NCBI GenBank assembly: GCA_015832175.1 | Contig: WJXW01000014.1 | Span: forward strand, 1,550,001-1,614,000 | Source: Paraphaeosphaeria minitans | Lineage: Eukaryota; Ascomycota; Dothideomycetes; Pleosporales; Didymosphaeriaceae | Length of the DNA: 64,000 bases | Reading direction: 5' to 3' | Part shown: piece by piece, positions 46,569 through 58,355 of the stretch | Layout of the letters: each line of letters starts with the position of its first letter | Position numbering within the stretch: the stretch's first letter is position 1 | Translations under genes and position numbers: made by a program | The notes under the pieces: model-generated | What the model was told of the DNA's origin: nothing | Database searches by the model: none | What the model saw: the letters and a program-made list of their open reading frames with translations, nothing else

Positions 46569-46983
46569 ATTATTATTATCTTTCTTAGTTGTGCGACGTA
46601 TCTACGTTTAGTTATCGCTAGTTTAATCGTGCGACGTGTTTTTTAGGGTTATAAATGTGCTTACTATCTCCTTTCTTTTTTATAGAATAGCTTAGACTAG
46701 ATTATACAACTCTTTACAGATGTGCGCGCTTTGTTTCTACTTATTATATAATCTAAAATTCAATCTCTAGTAAAGGTATTATCTCCTTTCTTTTCTATAG
46801 AATAGCTTAGACTAGATTATGCAACTCTTTATAGATATACGCACTTTATTTCTGCTTATCGTACAATCTAAAATTTAATCTCTAGTAAAGGTAACAATAT
46901 AGAGCCTACGCATCTAGCTTATAGGGCGCTCTGTCTTTAGACTTTGCTAGTTTACAGTTAATTTAGAATTAACTACTAATTAG

Positions 46984-47221
46984 TGTTAGTTTGGCTTAAT
47001 CTATAATTAAGTATTTAAGGGTTAATAGTATACTATTATGCAAAGGGTAAGAAGTAGGTTTAATTAATTACGTCTGGTCTATTGTACAAAGGGGCACTAA
47101 GGACCTTATGAAGTCTCTGCCTCTTAGCGCTAACCTAAGTAGTGGGTCCTTGTGCGGGTCCCTATAGGTAGGCAGGCCCCCACTTCACCCAGTGCTACTT
47201 GTACGATAAACTATACGGACA
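46984..47221 (-). repeat. 5' LTR of copy 3, short 238-bp form
   Basis: Plus-strand start TGTTAGTTTGGC and end CTATACGGACA, followed by CTAGC. The minus-strand open frame 47185-47436 straddles this LTR end and is not a gene. Confidence 0.85.
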
Positions 47222-47226
47222 CTAGC

Positions 47227-47590
47227 CCTTACTAATCTAGATAACCTTATAGTAGATCTTAAGTATCTCTTTAGCAATACCCACTCTAGTACTACAAATA
47301 AATACTTTATAGGACATTTAGATCCTCTACCTAGTGTTTCTAGTCTAGTAGTTATAGCTTCCTCTATAGGAGTTACTATATAAGACTTACTACTAATAGA
47401 TTTAGTTAATTTCTTGCTATAAGTTAACTTAGACATTAATTTATTATTAGTAGAACTCTACCTAAATAATAATAATGTTACGCCTATAGACACATTACCT
47501 AGGCCCTTAATCTACGCCTCTAATAATAGATTAGATAAAAACTACTCTTACAATTATAAGAGTGCAACACTAGGTACGCTAACTTAACCT
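47227..47590 (+). pseudogene. Unidentified decayed frame, 3' part, resumed after copia copy 3
   Basis: This continues the frame that stops at 40027 once the element and one target duplication are set aside. It reads LTNLDNLIVDLKYLF, then HSSTTNKYFIGHLDPLPS, and ends near 47587 with a TAA after SATLGTLT. Stops within are of RIP type. No family was recognised. Confidence 0.42.
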
Positions 47591-48560
47591 ATTAATATTA
47601 TAGAGGCTAGGGGCTAGAGAACCCCCTTAAGGGTCTTTAGTCCCCTTCCCTTTCTCCCCTACTAATCTAAATAGTACCTAATAGTAATTATAGTATATTT
47701 ATCGCTAAGCCTAAGCAAGTCCTATTATCTACTATTAAATACTATTTAGAACTGTATTAGTACACTATATAACTATACTATGCTACCTTAATTAAGCGGC
47801 TTACAACTCTATACCTAAATATAGTAAATAAATAAATATATACTAGCTTTTATTCCCACTATCTCTTCTTATCTGTAGCTGTTAATACTGCTAAAGGCAT
47901 TAGCCCGCTATCTACGTAATAATACCTAAAACTTTTGTGCCTAGGCGGAACTACTTATAGGTGTTTTTAATCTAAACCTATATAATATTCTATTACTAAG
48001 CATAGATTGCATAGAAGCGCACTTTCTATTATAATAAAATAGGGTACATTATCTTATTTAATAATTTAATTATAATAGTATTATTTTCTCTCTAACTAGT
48101 CTTAGTATCTTCTAATATAACCTGTCCTTCTCCTTCTTGCCTAGCTTTACTAAGGGTTTTACTAGTAATTAACATATATCCTTCTTACCTATAAATCTTT
48201 TATAATATAAAAACGTTCTTCTTAGACTATGTAATAGGTTTAAGTGTTATATATTCTAGCCACGTTTTCCTCTACAGTTTACCTTAGCTAAAGGGAAGGC
48301 TATTACTAAATAAACCTAACACCTTATAGACTATACCTTAGCTTAATAGCTAGAGTGTGTTATTCTCCTTACTTTACGTAGTGTATGCGATCTAAGTAGT
48401 GCTAGGTATTATCCTATTAGCTATACATAGCTAAAAGCGAACTCTAAAGTGTGTCTTAAATAAAGTTATATACAGACACTAGGTAATTGTTATATTAACA
48501 CTTAATAGGATATCCCAAAACAAATTCTTAAATTTTTTTAGGATACTATTATAGATTTAG
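47591..48560. other. AT-rich spacer without recognised content
   Basis: A less AT-rich patch (CCCCTTCCCTTTCTCCCC) lies near 47640-47660. The rest is TA-rich. No repeat or persuasive frame was seen. Confidence 0.4.
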
Positions 48561-48569
48561 TATAAGATG

Positions 48570-49226
48570 TTACTTTCCTAGACTACAACATTCCTAATAA
48601 CGCCTTTAGTAATCCTATACTTATTATATCTTATTACAATCTTAAACTGTCTAAACTTAGTAGTTATTTTTCTTTGTCTACCTATTAAACATCTTTAGAA
48701 GAATTTATTTAGTCTTACTAGAATATAAACTTTCTAGACCTACATCGCTTCTATTAGAATCTTGGCATTTAAACTGGATTAAATGTTACTAGTATAACTA
48801 TATTGCGAAAATCCTATTACCTTAAATAATAGATATCCTTCTTTAATTATAGTGAGCGAGGATTACGTTTAAAGCCGCGTTTCTATACCTTTACTAGTAC
48901 TAATGCTAGATCTACTAAATTAGAGCTTTGCTATAGCAACAAATTTTACTAAGCTAGAATTTAATATATAAAAGTCTACAACACTATTAAGGAGACTACA
49001 TATGCACCTATTTGTAGGTATAGTTTATTTTTAAATCCTAATCTAGAAGTTATTAGTGCCACTTAGGAATTCTTAAACAAGATAAAATTTAGTAATACTA
49101 GATATAATAAGTAGAGTATTATTTAAGTTAAGTAACTCCTAAATTAAATTAAGCTCTATAAGGCCTATTTATATGTAATTCTATTACCTAAGTCCTACTA
49201 GATGTTCTATTTTAATTGCTAAGAAC
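48570..49226 (+). pseudogene. Unidentified decayed frame cut by gypsy element 1
   Basis: One plus-strand register runs ~650 bases with only RIP-type stops: VTFLDYNIPNNAFSNPILII, YNLKLSKLSSYFSLSTY, SERGLRLKPRFYTFTSTNAR, KVYNTIKETTYAPICRYSLF, NPNLEVISAT and EFLNKIKFSNTRYN. Protein-like composition and lack of frameshifts argue for a real former gene. A single Cys near the middle and no repeated motif give no family clue. It stops at the TTTGT before the LTR at 49232, so the gypsy element may have interrupted it. Confidence 0.45.
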
Positions 49227-49231
49227 TTTGT

Positions 49232-49687
49232 TATTAGGATCTGGCTACGCGCGAGCAGCGGGGCGCGAGCTTATTAGACTACTAGTCTACTAGAGTTAGC
49301 TAACTAAGTAGTTAGATAATAAGTTACAGGTCCTAAGGGTCCTAAGGACTACATAGGCCTCACCTATATAAGAACTCTAGGATGCGTAGGACTCGCCCAC
49401 ATAGGACTCTAGGACATATAGAACTCTAGGACATATAGGACTCTAGGACATATAGGATTCTAGAAAGTGTGGGACTACTTAGTATATAGGAACGCGAGGA
49501 TAGACTTTCTATACTTATATTTAATCTGTTTATTAATCTATTATTTAGATTCTAGTAGACTAAATTATTAACTTATTATACTTTATAAGATACTATTATA
49601 TTAATAAGACCTTCTACCTTCTATAAGTACTCCTGCCTAAGAACTAACCTTAACCCTTTAGGACTAGCTACCCTCTTAGATTTAATA
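49232..49687 (+). repeat. 5' LTR of gypsy element 1, U3 type B
   Basis: 456 bp, starting TATTAGGATCTGG (RIP-altered TG) and ending AGATTTAATA. It has one fewer 17-bp repeat than the LTR at 22916. Confidence 0.85.
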
Positions 49688-49699
49688 TCTTAAACACTC

Positions 49700-50700
49700 T
49701 TAACATAAGTACTTTATAAACTCTTACCTCTTTTATAGCTTTAGGTGCCGCTAAGATTACTCTTATAAAGAATAGTAGTAAGGTGTATAAACCTAATCTC
49801 TACTTTAGTAAACAATCTTAAACTAACGTCTAGATTCTTTAGTTAGACCTTTACTTCTTTAACTTAGATAAACCCTTTAAAGATAAGAAGAAGGTTATCT
49901 TCGCAGTAATATATATGTGAGGAAATATAGGATTATAGATCTATTCCTACCTTAAAAAGTACCTAGGAATAGACTATAACAATAATAACAATAATTACGT
50001 AAATAAGTATGCTAATACAGTTAATATTATTAAGGATTATAATAACTTTAAGAAATGCCTTAAATAACTCTTTAGGATTGCTAACAAGGACTCTATTATA
50101 AAGGCAAAGATTTAGACTATAATTTAGAAATAATTAGTAGCTAAGTATACAGCTAAGTTTTATAAATACGCTATATAACTTAAGTAGGACAATAAATCTC
50201 TTTAAGATATGTATAAACAAGAACTTAAACAGAAACTACGTAAGGAACTCTTACGTAGTAGTGTATAAATTGCTAACCTTAAAAAACTATATAAAAAAAC
50301 TATTAGAATTAATAGAGAGTAGTTTTTACTGCAACAGAAGCTCTACTAAAACCCTAGAGTGATAAGCTTTAGATAATTAGTAAAAGTAGTTTATAAAAAC
50401 CCTATTAGAATTATCTAAAAGCAACAGCTAAGGAACTACTAGAGATATAAACTAATAGAAGATGTCTAGTTTAACTACTTAGGTAAAGGAAAAAGAGGAA
50501 AAATAGGCCCTAAGTAGCCTAATAAACGCGTCTCTAATAGAAGTTAATAACTAATAACTAAGACCTGTAAATACTTTATATATAGCAAACTAGGCCACAT
50601 AGCCAGGAACTATAGATTGAAGAACAAAGTCTATTAAACTAAGTTAAATGTACTAACTATTAAGGACTAAGAACCTAATAAGGAATAGGAAGTTATTATA
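49700..50700 (+). pseudogene. Gypsy element 1 Gag, inactivated
   Basis: The frame reads ALGAAKITLIKNSSKVYKPN, then LDLYFFNLDKPFKDKKKVIF, YSYLKKYLGIDYNNNNNNY, VNIIKDYNNFKKCLK and FRIANKDSIIKAKI, a chromovirus-like capsid. It is followed by a CCHC knuckle near 50563-50615 in which some Cys codons have changed to Tyr. Downstream, 50700-51328 and 54495-54740 encode a linker with scattered Cys/His before the protease; the linker is where the copia derivative inserted. RIP stops occur throughout. Confidence 0.78.
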
Positions 50701-51328
50701 ACGCTATTTAGTTACTAATACGTTACGCTAGAGCAAAGTAAGTAATTAGATTTACCTAACTTATAACTATATAAAGATCTAGAAGACGTAGAAGAGATAC
50801 TAAGATCTCCTACTCCTTACCTATAAAGTAGGTAAGAAGAAGACAACCCTATGTCACCTAAGTATAAACTAAATGTTTAGGACTATATAGAACCCTACTA
50901 GGCACTAAAAGGAATACAACCCTATAAAAATAAGAAGTTAGACTACGTACTAAAGTACTACCTAGACTACTAAAATCCTACATACTAATTCTATATGTGG
51001 ATGTATTATAAAGAACCAACATGTGCACAATATAAGATAGAAAAAGAGAAGAATAAGAAATAACTTAGAAGGAAACTACGCTGTAGATAGATATAGATAG
51101 ACTGCCCTATTATAGCTTACAATAAACACCTCTAGAATAAATAATAAGTAAAATACTTTCCTTACCTTACGCTAAAGGGCAATAAATACTATAATATACT
51201 TATTAATAGAGACTATATGTAACTATACTAGTACACGTGTCTAAACTAAGACTGTAAATACTACTATATAGCTAAACATTTAGACAGCTTTGTAAACTAC
51301 CCTACGTAAGAAGTAATAATAGAGCTAC

Positions 51329-51640
51329 TATCTATACAGTTTATTATACAAATAGCACTAAGTGAAATAGGGGCCTACCTACCTATAGGGACCCGCATAA
51401 GGACCCACTACTTAGGTTAGCGCTAAGAGGCAAAGACTTTATAAGGCCTTGCCTACCTATAAGGACCTACATAAGGACCCCCTGCTTAGGTTAGCGCTAA
51501 GAGGCAGAGACTTTATAAAGCCCTTAGTGCCCCTTTGTACAATAGACTAGACGTAATTAATTAAACCTACTTCTCACCCTTTACACAATAGTATACTATT
51601 AACCCTTAAATGCTTAATTGCAGATTAAGCTAAACTAACA
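51329..51640 (+). repeat. 5' LTR of copy 4, long form
   Basis: 312 bp, TATCTATACAG (RIP-altered TG) to AAACTAACA, with the doubled 74-bp unit. Confidence 0.87.
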
Positions 51641-52092
51641 CTAATTAGTAGTTAATTCTAATTAACTGCAAACTAGTAAGGTCTAAAGACAGAGCGCCTT
51701 ACAAGCTAGATGCGTAGGCTCTATATTATTACCTTTACTAGAAATTAAATTTTGGATTGTACGATAAGTAGAAACAAAGCGCACACATCTATAAAGAGTC
51801 GCATAATCTAGTCTAAGCTATTCTACAGAAAAGAAAGGAGATAATACCTTTACTAGAGATCGAATTTTGGATTGTACAATAAGCAGAAACAAAGCGCGCA
51901 CATCTATAAAGAGTCGCACAATCTAGTCTAAGCTATTCTACAGAAAAGAAAGGAGATAGTAAGCACATTCATAACCCTGAAAAACACGTCGCACGATTGA
52001 ACCAGCGACAACTAAACGCAAACACGTTGCACGATTAAACCAGTAATAACTAAACGCAGACACGTTGCACAACTAAGAAAGACAACAATAAC

Positions 52093-54110
52093 ATGGCCTC
52101 AAGACTAGGAGACTTCCTAGAGGAACTATAACCTAAGGACGTCACGTAACAATTAATACTGCCTCCTTAGTAGAAAGACGAAGCCAAAGTAATATAGCTT
52201 TAATAAGTAGAGAAAGTAATAAATATTAAGGCCATTACCTTAAGAGGAGAGATTGCACAAAAGTACTAGGTAGATAGAGTAGATCTACACAGCCACCTAC
52301 CCCCTTCTCTAAAATAGCTAAACACTTATATAGTGTACATAATTGCGTAATATCGCGTAAGCAGCCTTAAAGGTAAAGAGGTAATCTCTTCTTTTACTAA
52401 AGATTTTAATAACTAGAAGGAGAGAACCTTTAATAAGATTAATTATATAGTAAGAAGAGAGCTTATTACTTTTTTTATAAAGGAAGGCTTTGTCGCTACT
52501 AATTTTATAATAAAGAACACCTATGTAAAGAAACTCTTTAAACTATTACAGCTTAACTATAAGCTATAGACCCTTCGTACAATAACTCTGTAACTATAAC
52601 CTAAACTGCTTCGCACAATCCTAATAATGCAACCTACACTATCTATAGGCAATGCATATATATATAGAGCACAGCTAGGGCCTATCCCTATACGTACAAG
52701 GACAGAGACACTATATGTGGAGCCACACTAGTGGCAGCAGCCTAAAACCTAGACTACTTTTGCCTAACAAACCACATTGTACAAAGAGGCTAGACACTCC
52801 TAGTCTCCTTAACAACTAGGAGATTATGCTTATATCTAGCTAGACAAGATTATTCTCTTTTAGAAGGCTTAGAGTAAAGAGAATAACTACACTAGTAGGC
52901 TGTACAACATCTTAGTAGACAAGGCAAAAGTCTTTAGAGAACTATACTATAGGCTAGGTATACTACAGGACTAGTATGTAAACATCTTCTTAGGAATCCT
53001 TTCTAATCGTGCGAGTACCTACTACCTACACAACATTAGACTAGGACTTCTATAGGATAAATTGTACAATAGACTAAACAGGCACTTTAACACTAGTGTT
53101 AATTACAATTAGTACTAGATAGACTAGACCACTCTTACCTTTAAACGCTATAAAAGGGATAATCTAGCTGCTATATCGCATAAGGCCCTAGAAGTAATAA
53201 TTAATAAGCTCACTTTAGCCTAAAGGGCTCTTAGACAAGATTTTAGTAGTGAACTATAACTACACACCACTATTGTATAAGCATGCCGCGGCTATTTTAA
53301 CCTTAAACAAGCTATATTTAACCCCAAAAATATAGTAAAAGGCTTACTTAGCGACCTTCGTGCGTTACTCTAAGTTGCTAAAGACAGGAAGAAGTTATAG
53401 TTCCTCTAAGACAGTAAAGAAGTGTACTATACTAATTAATAATATAATAATCCTAATTGCACAAGAGGATCTAGCCCCTCTAGAGGCAGATTAACCTTTA
53501 GACCAAAAGGAAGAGGCAACTTTAGAAGTTTAAGCTCTCACACGAAGCAGAAATGCTTTATATACTATAAAGAAGGATACTAGTCTACTAACTATCTACT
53601 AAGGGATACCCAGCGAGCTAGAAGGCAATACATATTATTGTACGCCAACTTCTACAAACATAAACCCTCTGCTATAAATATACAAGTATACATCCTTAAC
53701 TTTAAAGGAGAGCTAGAGGAAGAAGACTATCGCACAAAAGAGAAGGAAGATAAACAAGACTAATAGAGTAATAAAGAAGAAGCATAGAAAGCTACCTTAT
53801 ACCTCACTTCTACTGCATACCTTTATCGCACAACTAGGAGCGATCCTTCTATACTTACTTACTAAGACCCAGCGCTAAGCATCGCATTACTCAACACCCC
53901 ACCTTCTATTTGCGCACAGGACACATGCCTAGAAAGAGCCTTATCACGCAATGCGACTCTACTACCGTGCGAAGGGGTAGGGTAAGAACTAAGCAGGTTA
54001 GCTGTTACTACCTGTTTACACAAGAGTAGGTGTAAATAGGACCTCTACCGCACAGCGACACTGCACCTACCTTACAACCTATTCTAATGGGGGAAGGCTA
54101 ACTGTATAGA
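52093..54110 (+). pseudogene. Copia family 1 Gag with fused 3' tail (copy 4), inactivated
   Basis: This is the best-preserved Gag of the family. It opens MASRLGDFLEEL and continues KEVISSFTKDFNN, RRELITFFIKEGFVATNFII, YTSRLYNILVDKAKVFREL, YYRLGILQDQYVNIFLGIL and SNRASTYYLHNIRLGLL. A basic Arg/Gly-rich part (SRGRLTFRPKGRGNFRSL) leads to the zinc knuckle KCFIYYKEGYQSTNY near 53550-53600, where Tyr stands for Cys/His. After the join at 53834 the frame runs on into ILTYQDPALSIALLN, sequence that lies outside Gag-Pol in the full-length copy. In-frame stops make it non-functional in this state. Confidence 0.8.
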
Positions 54111-54177
54111 TAGAGAAAGATAGGAAAAGAAAAGCGTATAATAGACATAAGCTATCACACAAAAGAAAAGTTGCTAG

Positions 54178-54489
54178 TGTTTATACAGTTTATTATACAA
54201 ATAGCACTAAGTGAAATAGGGGCCTACCTACCTATAGGGACCCGCATAAGGACCCACTACTTAGGTTAGCGCTAAGAGGCAGAGACTTTATAAGGCCTTG
54301 CCTACCTATAAGGACCTGCACAAGGACCCCCTACTTAGGTCAGCGCTAAGAGGCAGAGACTTCATAAAGCCCTTAGTGCCCCTTTGTACGATAGACCAGA
54401 CGTAATTAATTAAACCTACTTCTCACCCTTTGCACGATAGTATACTATTAACCCTCAAATGCTTAATTGTAGATTAAGCTAAACTAACA
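54178..54489 (+). repeat. 3' LTR of copy 4, long form
   Basis: 312 bp, TGTTTATACAG to AAACTAACA, followed by GCTAC. Confidence 0.87.
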
Positions 54490-54494
54490 GCTAC

Positions 54495-57400
54495 TAATTT
54501 AACTAGTATATAGAAATAGTGAAGACTATAGGAGGAAAAATAGAAGAACATCCTTATAAAAAGAAGAAGAAGACAATCTATATAAGCTATATACTTAAGA
54601 ATAACAATAGAAGCAGATGCTTAGAAACGCATACTAGGCACTAGAACTTAACTACAACCTACACGAATAGATGTCTTTTTTAGGCCTAAACTTAGATAAG
54701 AAAACGCCTTTATTAAATTAAATACTATAGTAAGCATAGTATTAGTTAAGCTACTAGTATAGCTTAAAAGAGTATAGGCTTAAGCTCTTATAGACTTAGG
54801 AGTAAGAAGGAACTTTATATCTTATTAGATAGTAAGATAAGCAGGACTTATAATATTAAAGAAAGAAGTATCCTATATTATCTATATCGCGAATAGATCC
54901 GTAATGCCTAAGACACCTTTAATATACTAGGAGGTCACTACTACAATAATAGTCTAAGGATATAGAGAGGAACTTACTTTAGATATCTTACTAGGATCTA
55001 AGTATAAGTTAGTCTTAGGATTACCTTAGTTAACAATATACAATCTATAGATTAACTAGGGTATAAAGAAAATATTGTTTAAACGCTACAATTATGCATT
55101 ATAAGTAAAGCCTATGTATTAACTAAAAATAATAGTAGATAAGGGAGTTATTAACAATATAATACCGCGATAGATAGTTAAAAAACAGAAGCACACCTTA
55201 GCAGACGCTAGTAGGAACTACTAGGTTAAGAAGTGTAAGAAGGAGGATAATAGCACACCCCTTACCTTACTAAGAGAGTATAGGAAATAGACACATATAT
55301 TTATAGAAAAAGAAGGAAAAGCAAACCTACCTAAATATTAACCCTAGGATCTTATAATAGACCTAGAAGAAGGGAAGACGCCACCCTTTAGACTACTATA
55401 TAGTAAGACAAGAGAAGAACTCCTTAAAGAACGTAATTTTATTAAGATAAACCTTAAGAAAGGATATATATAACTATTAAAGTTACTAGTAGTAAGCCCT
55501 TTTATGTTTATTAAGAAAAAGGACAGATTAGACAGACTATACGTTAACTACTAATAACTTAACAACATAATAATAAAGAACTAATATCCACTACTAAATA
55601 TTATAGAGTTACGAGATCGACTATCTTAAGCTAAGATATTTATAATAATAAATCTAAGAGACGGTTACTACCTTATACAAATTAAGAAAGGTAAAGAATA
55701 GAAAACAGCATTTTAATCACGCTACAGACTATTTAAATATAAAGTTATGCCTTTTAGACTTATAAACGCACTAGCAGCTTTTATAGCGCTTATTAATAAC
55801 GTACTCTATAAATATCTGGACATATTTGTTATCGCATATATAGACAATATCCTTGTCTTTTCTAAAAACAAATCAGACCACACCAAGTATATATAGACAG
55901 TACTAGAAGCACTAAACAAAGCATGCCTTCGCATTAAACTTAAGAAATGCAAGTTTAACGTTAAATAACTTAAATTTCTAGGACACATTATTACTATAGA
56001 AGGAATTAAGATAGCACTAAGTAAAGTTAAATACATTAAGAACTAGCTAATACTAAAGACAGCTAAGAATATCTAAGAATTCTTAGGATTTTATAGATTT
56101 AATTAACAATTTATCCAAGATTACGTAAAGGTTACAATACCCTTAACAAATCTTATAAAGAAGGATGTACCCTTTAAATAAATAGATAAGTGTAGAATAT
56201 TATTCTAACTCCTTAAGATAGTATGTATTATAGAACCTATCCTTATTTATTTTAGAAACAATAAACTACTACGCTTTAAAACAGACGCTAGCAATCTTAC
56301 GCTAGGCGCCTACGCTAAATAAAAATGTAATAGTAAATAGCACCTAATTGCCTATTACTTATGTAAATTTAATAACGCTAAAACATAATACAACGTATAT
56401 AATAAAGAACTCTACGCTATTATTAAAGCCTTAAAGCACTAGAGGATTTATGCGCTTAGTTACTTAACGCTAGAAATCTATATAGATTATAAGAACCTTC
56501 TAAGGTTCATAATAACAAAAGAACGTATACTACAATAATAAAGATAGTCGCAAACTATAAGGTAGTATAAGTTTAAAATTATTTATATAGCTAGAAAAAA
56601 AAAAGGTAGAGTAGACGCTCTTAGCCAATAAAGTAATCTAGTAGGAGAAAAGGTAAAAACCTTCTCTATAATCCTTTGCAAAGCCAAAGATAGATCTCTA
56701 GAACTAATAGCGGAACTAAACTAACTTTTAGTAATTAACTAAGAAGTTCTGGAACATCTACAAACTAAGATTATCTAATAATACTATAATAACCCTATAT
56801 ACAGACACATAGGCATCACAAAAATAATAGAACTTATCTAAAGGAATTACACCTTTAAAAGAATTAAGGAAGCTGTAATGACTTACATCTATAAATGTGC
56901 AGAATACTAGAGAAATAAACATAGTATATATCTTAAATATAGAGAGATGTAAGCAATTAGAATACTAACAGTACTATAGGAAGATATTACTATAGATTTT
57001 GTTATAGAAATTCTAAACTCTAAGGATCTAACAACAGGAATTAAATACAATAGTATACTAGTAATAGTCTACTAACTAACTAAGTATATTAAGCTTATTC
57101 TATGCCTTAAGAGAATAATAGTAAAGGAACTCGCCTTTCTTATTCTAGACTAACTAATTAGACACTATAGAATCCTAAAAATAATTATTAGCGATAGAGA
57201 CAAGCTCTTTACGTTAAATTATTAGACAACGCTTATAGCCCTACTTAGCATAAAATAAAAGCTATTAACGGCTTACTATCTATAAATAGACAGATAGACA
57301 GAACGTACAAACTAAACTATAGAAACGTACCTACGCATCTACTATAACAGTTAGAAGAATAACTGGGTTTTATTACTACCTATAGCACAGTTAGCCTATA

Positions 57401-58020
57401 ATAACAAGGTATTAGTAGTATTAAGACATACACTGTTCTATATAAACTATAGAAGACACCTACATCTCTTTAACTAATAATTTCCTACGATAATTAAAGC
57501 AAAAGAAGCTATAGATATAGTAGAAAATATAAAGAAAATACACTAATAACTCTAAGAAAATCTTAAGAAAGCTTAGTAGCAATTAATTTTATACTAAAAT
57601 TAAAAATAAAAAATAGCACCTTAGCTAAAGAAGGGGAATAAAGTATATTTACTTATAAAGAACCTTTAAACTTAGAAGAAAAAACATAAGAAACTAGATT
57701 ATATTAAGGTTAGACTATTTTACATTTCTAAGTAAATATCACTAGTAAACTACAAGTTAGAACTACCGCTAGATGCAAAGATATACCTAGTATTCCACGT
57801 ATCACTACTAGAACTAGTAGACCCTAAAACACTAGTTAAAACCACCTTCTGTTACTAAGCTTAGGAAGAAACTAAGTTTAAAGTAGAATAAATTCTATAA
57901 GTACATAACGCGTACACGGACACTAAAGAATACCTTATTAAATAGAAAGGGTATTTATCTAGTAAAAGTATATAGGAACCTAAGGAAAACCTATCTAACT
58001 ATTAATAATAGATAAATAAC
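54495..58020 (+). pseudogene. Gypsy element 1 Pol: protease, RT, RNase H, integrase, chromodomain; inactivated
   Basis: Protease is near 54780-54830 (ALIDLGVRRNFIS, a worn D-S-G-A site). RT runs about 55400-55870, with PFRLINALAAFIALINNVLY and YLDIFVIAYIDNILVFSKN (YIDN at 55837-55848). RNase H spans about 56275-56650 (KTDASNLTLGAYAK, NKELYAIIKALKH and GRVDALSQ). Integrase spans about 56770-57460, from a zinc-binding segment to NSKDLTTGIKYNSILVIV, IISDRDKLFTLNY and INYGRHLHLFN. A chromodomain at about 57930-58000 reads YLIK.KGYLSSKSI.EPKENLSNY. The order RT-RNase H-integrase-chromodomain is that of Ty3/gypsy chromoviruses. RIP stops are frequent. The minus-strand frame 55806-56036 is the antisense of the RT core. 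Confidence 0.86.
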
Positions 58021-58355
58021 TTCTATAATTAGACAGTAGAAATTATAAAAAGACAACTAGGACGCACCTAGAAATTACCACTAGTATAAGGGCTAGCCTA
58101 TAAAATAGACTAATTAATTATCTTAGCGCCTAATAGCGCGTTAGGATTTATTAACGCAGTAGCCTACACTAACTCCTCCTACGCCTTAAGCGCTTCTAAC
58201 TTGTCTATAGTACTTATACTATAATTAAATAATTCTTATTCTTTCTAATATAATTTCTTTTACTAATTGCGTAAACGCGCTATCTTCTCTTATGCCTAAT
58301 AGGCGCAAAGAAGAGCTGCCTTAGCTAGCTCTTCCTTAATATAGAGCTTTGCCTC
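58021..58355 (+). other. 3' tail of gypsy element 1
   Basis: After the chromodomain the same frame can be read for a further ~100 residues (TIEIIKRQLG-like start, then ALGFINAVAYTNSSYALSAS) before it meets the LTR at 58356. It shares nothing obvious with the tail of element A at 9293-9900. There is no polypurine tract at the right end. Confidence 0.5.

Larger units (their letters stand above)
40028..47221 (-). mobile_element. Copia family 1, full-length gag-pol copy (copy 3)
   Basis: 7.2 kb with two 238-bp LTRs and perfect target duplications CTAGC (40023-40027 and 47222-47226). It has the complete Ty1/copia order on the minus strand and is the only copy in the window with pol. The segment between CTAG at 40605-40608 and CTAG at 44824-44827 is what the derivative copies lack. 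It has one instead of two copies of the ~38-bp leader repeat near 46600-46650. RIP stops show it is no longer active. Confidence 0.9.
51329..54489 (+). mobile_element. Copia family 1, pol-deleted derivative (copy 4)
   Basis: Perfect target duplications GCTAC (51324-51328 and 54490-54494) interrupt the gypsy linker region, which is continuous in element 2. Two 312-bp LTRs flank the same 2.5-kb internal sequence as copies 1 and 2, with CTAG at the deletion join (53834-53837). It is less RIP-damaged than the other copies and keeps an ATG start for Gag. A purine-rich AAAAGAAAAG lies before the 3' LTR. Confidence 0.9.
49232..58355 (+). mobile_element. Chromodomain Ty3/gypsy element 1, invaded by a copia derivative
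   Basis: A U3 type B LTR is followed by gag, protease, RT, RNase H, integrase, chromodomain and a ~330-base tail. The tail stops at the next LTR (58356), which has a different U3 and is not preceded by a polypurine run. Element 1 therefore seems to lack its own 3' LTR, probably because element 2 landed in its tail. With the nested copia derivative (51329-54494) set aside, the internal part is 5.5 kb. Left flank is TTTGT; no right-hand duplication is visible. Confidence 0.83.

Noticed and set aside
47185..47436. Minus-strand 83-residue open frame
   Set aside because: It straddles a copia LTR end and its target site, so it arose only after the insertion.
55806..56036. Minus-strand 76-residue open frame
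   Set aside because: It is the antisense of the gypsy reverse transcriptase core, which is conserved in three copies on the other strand.
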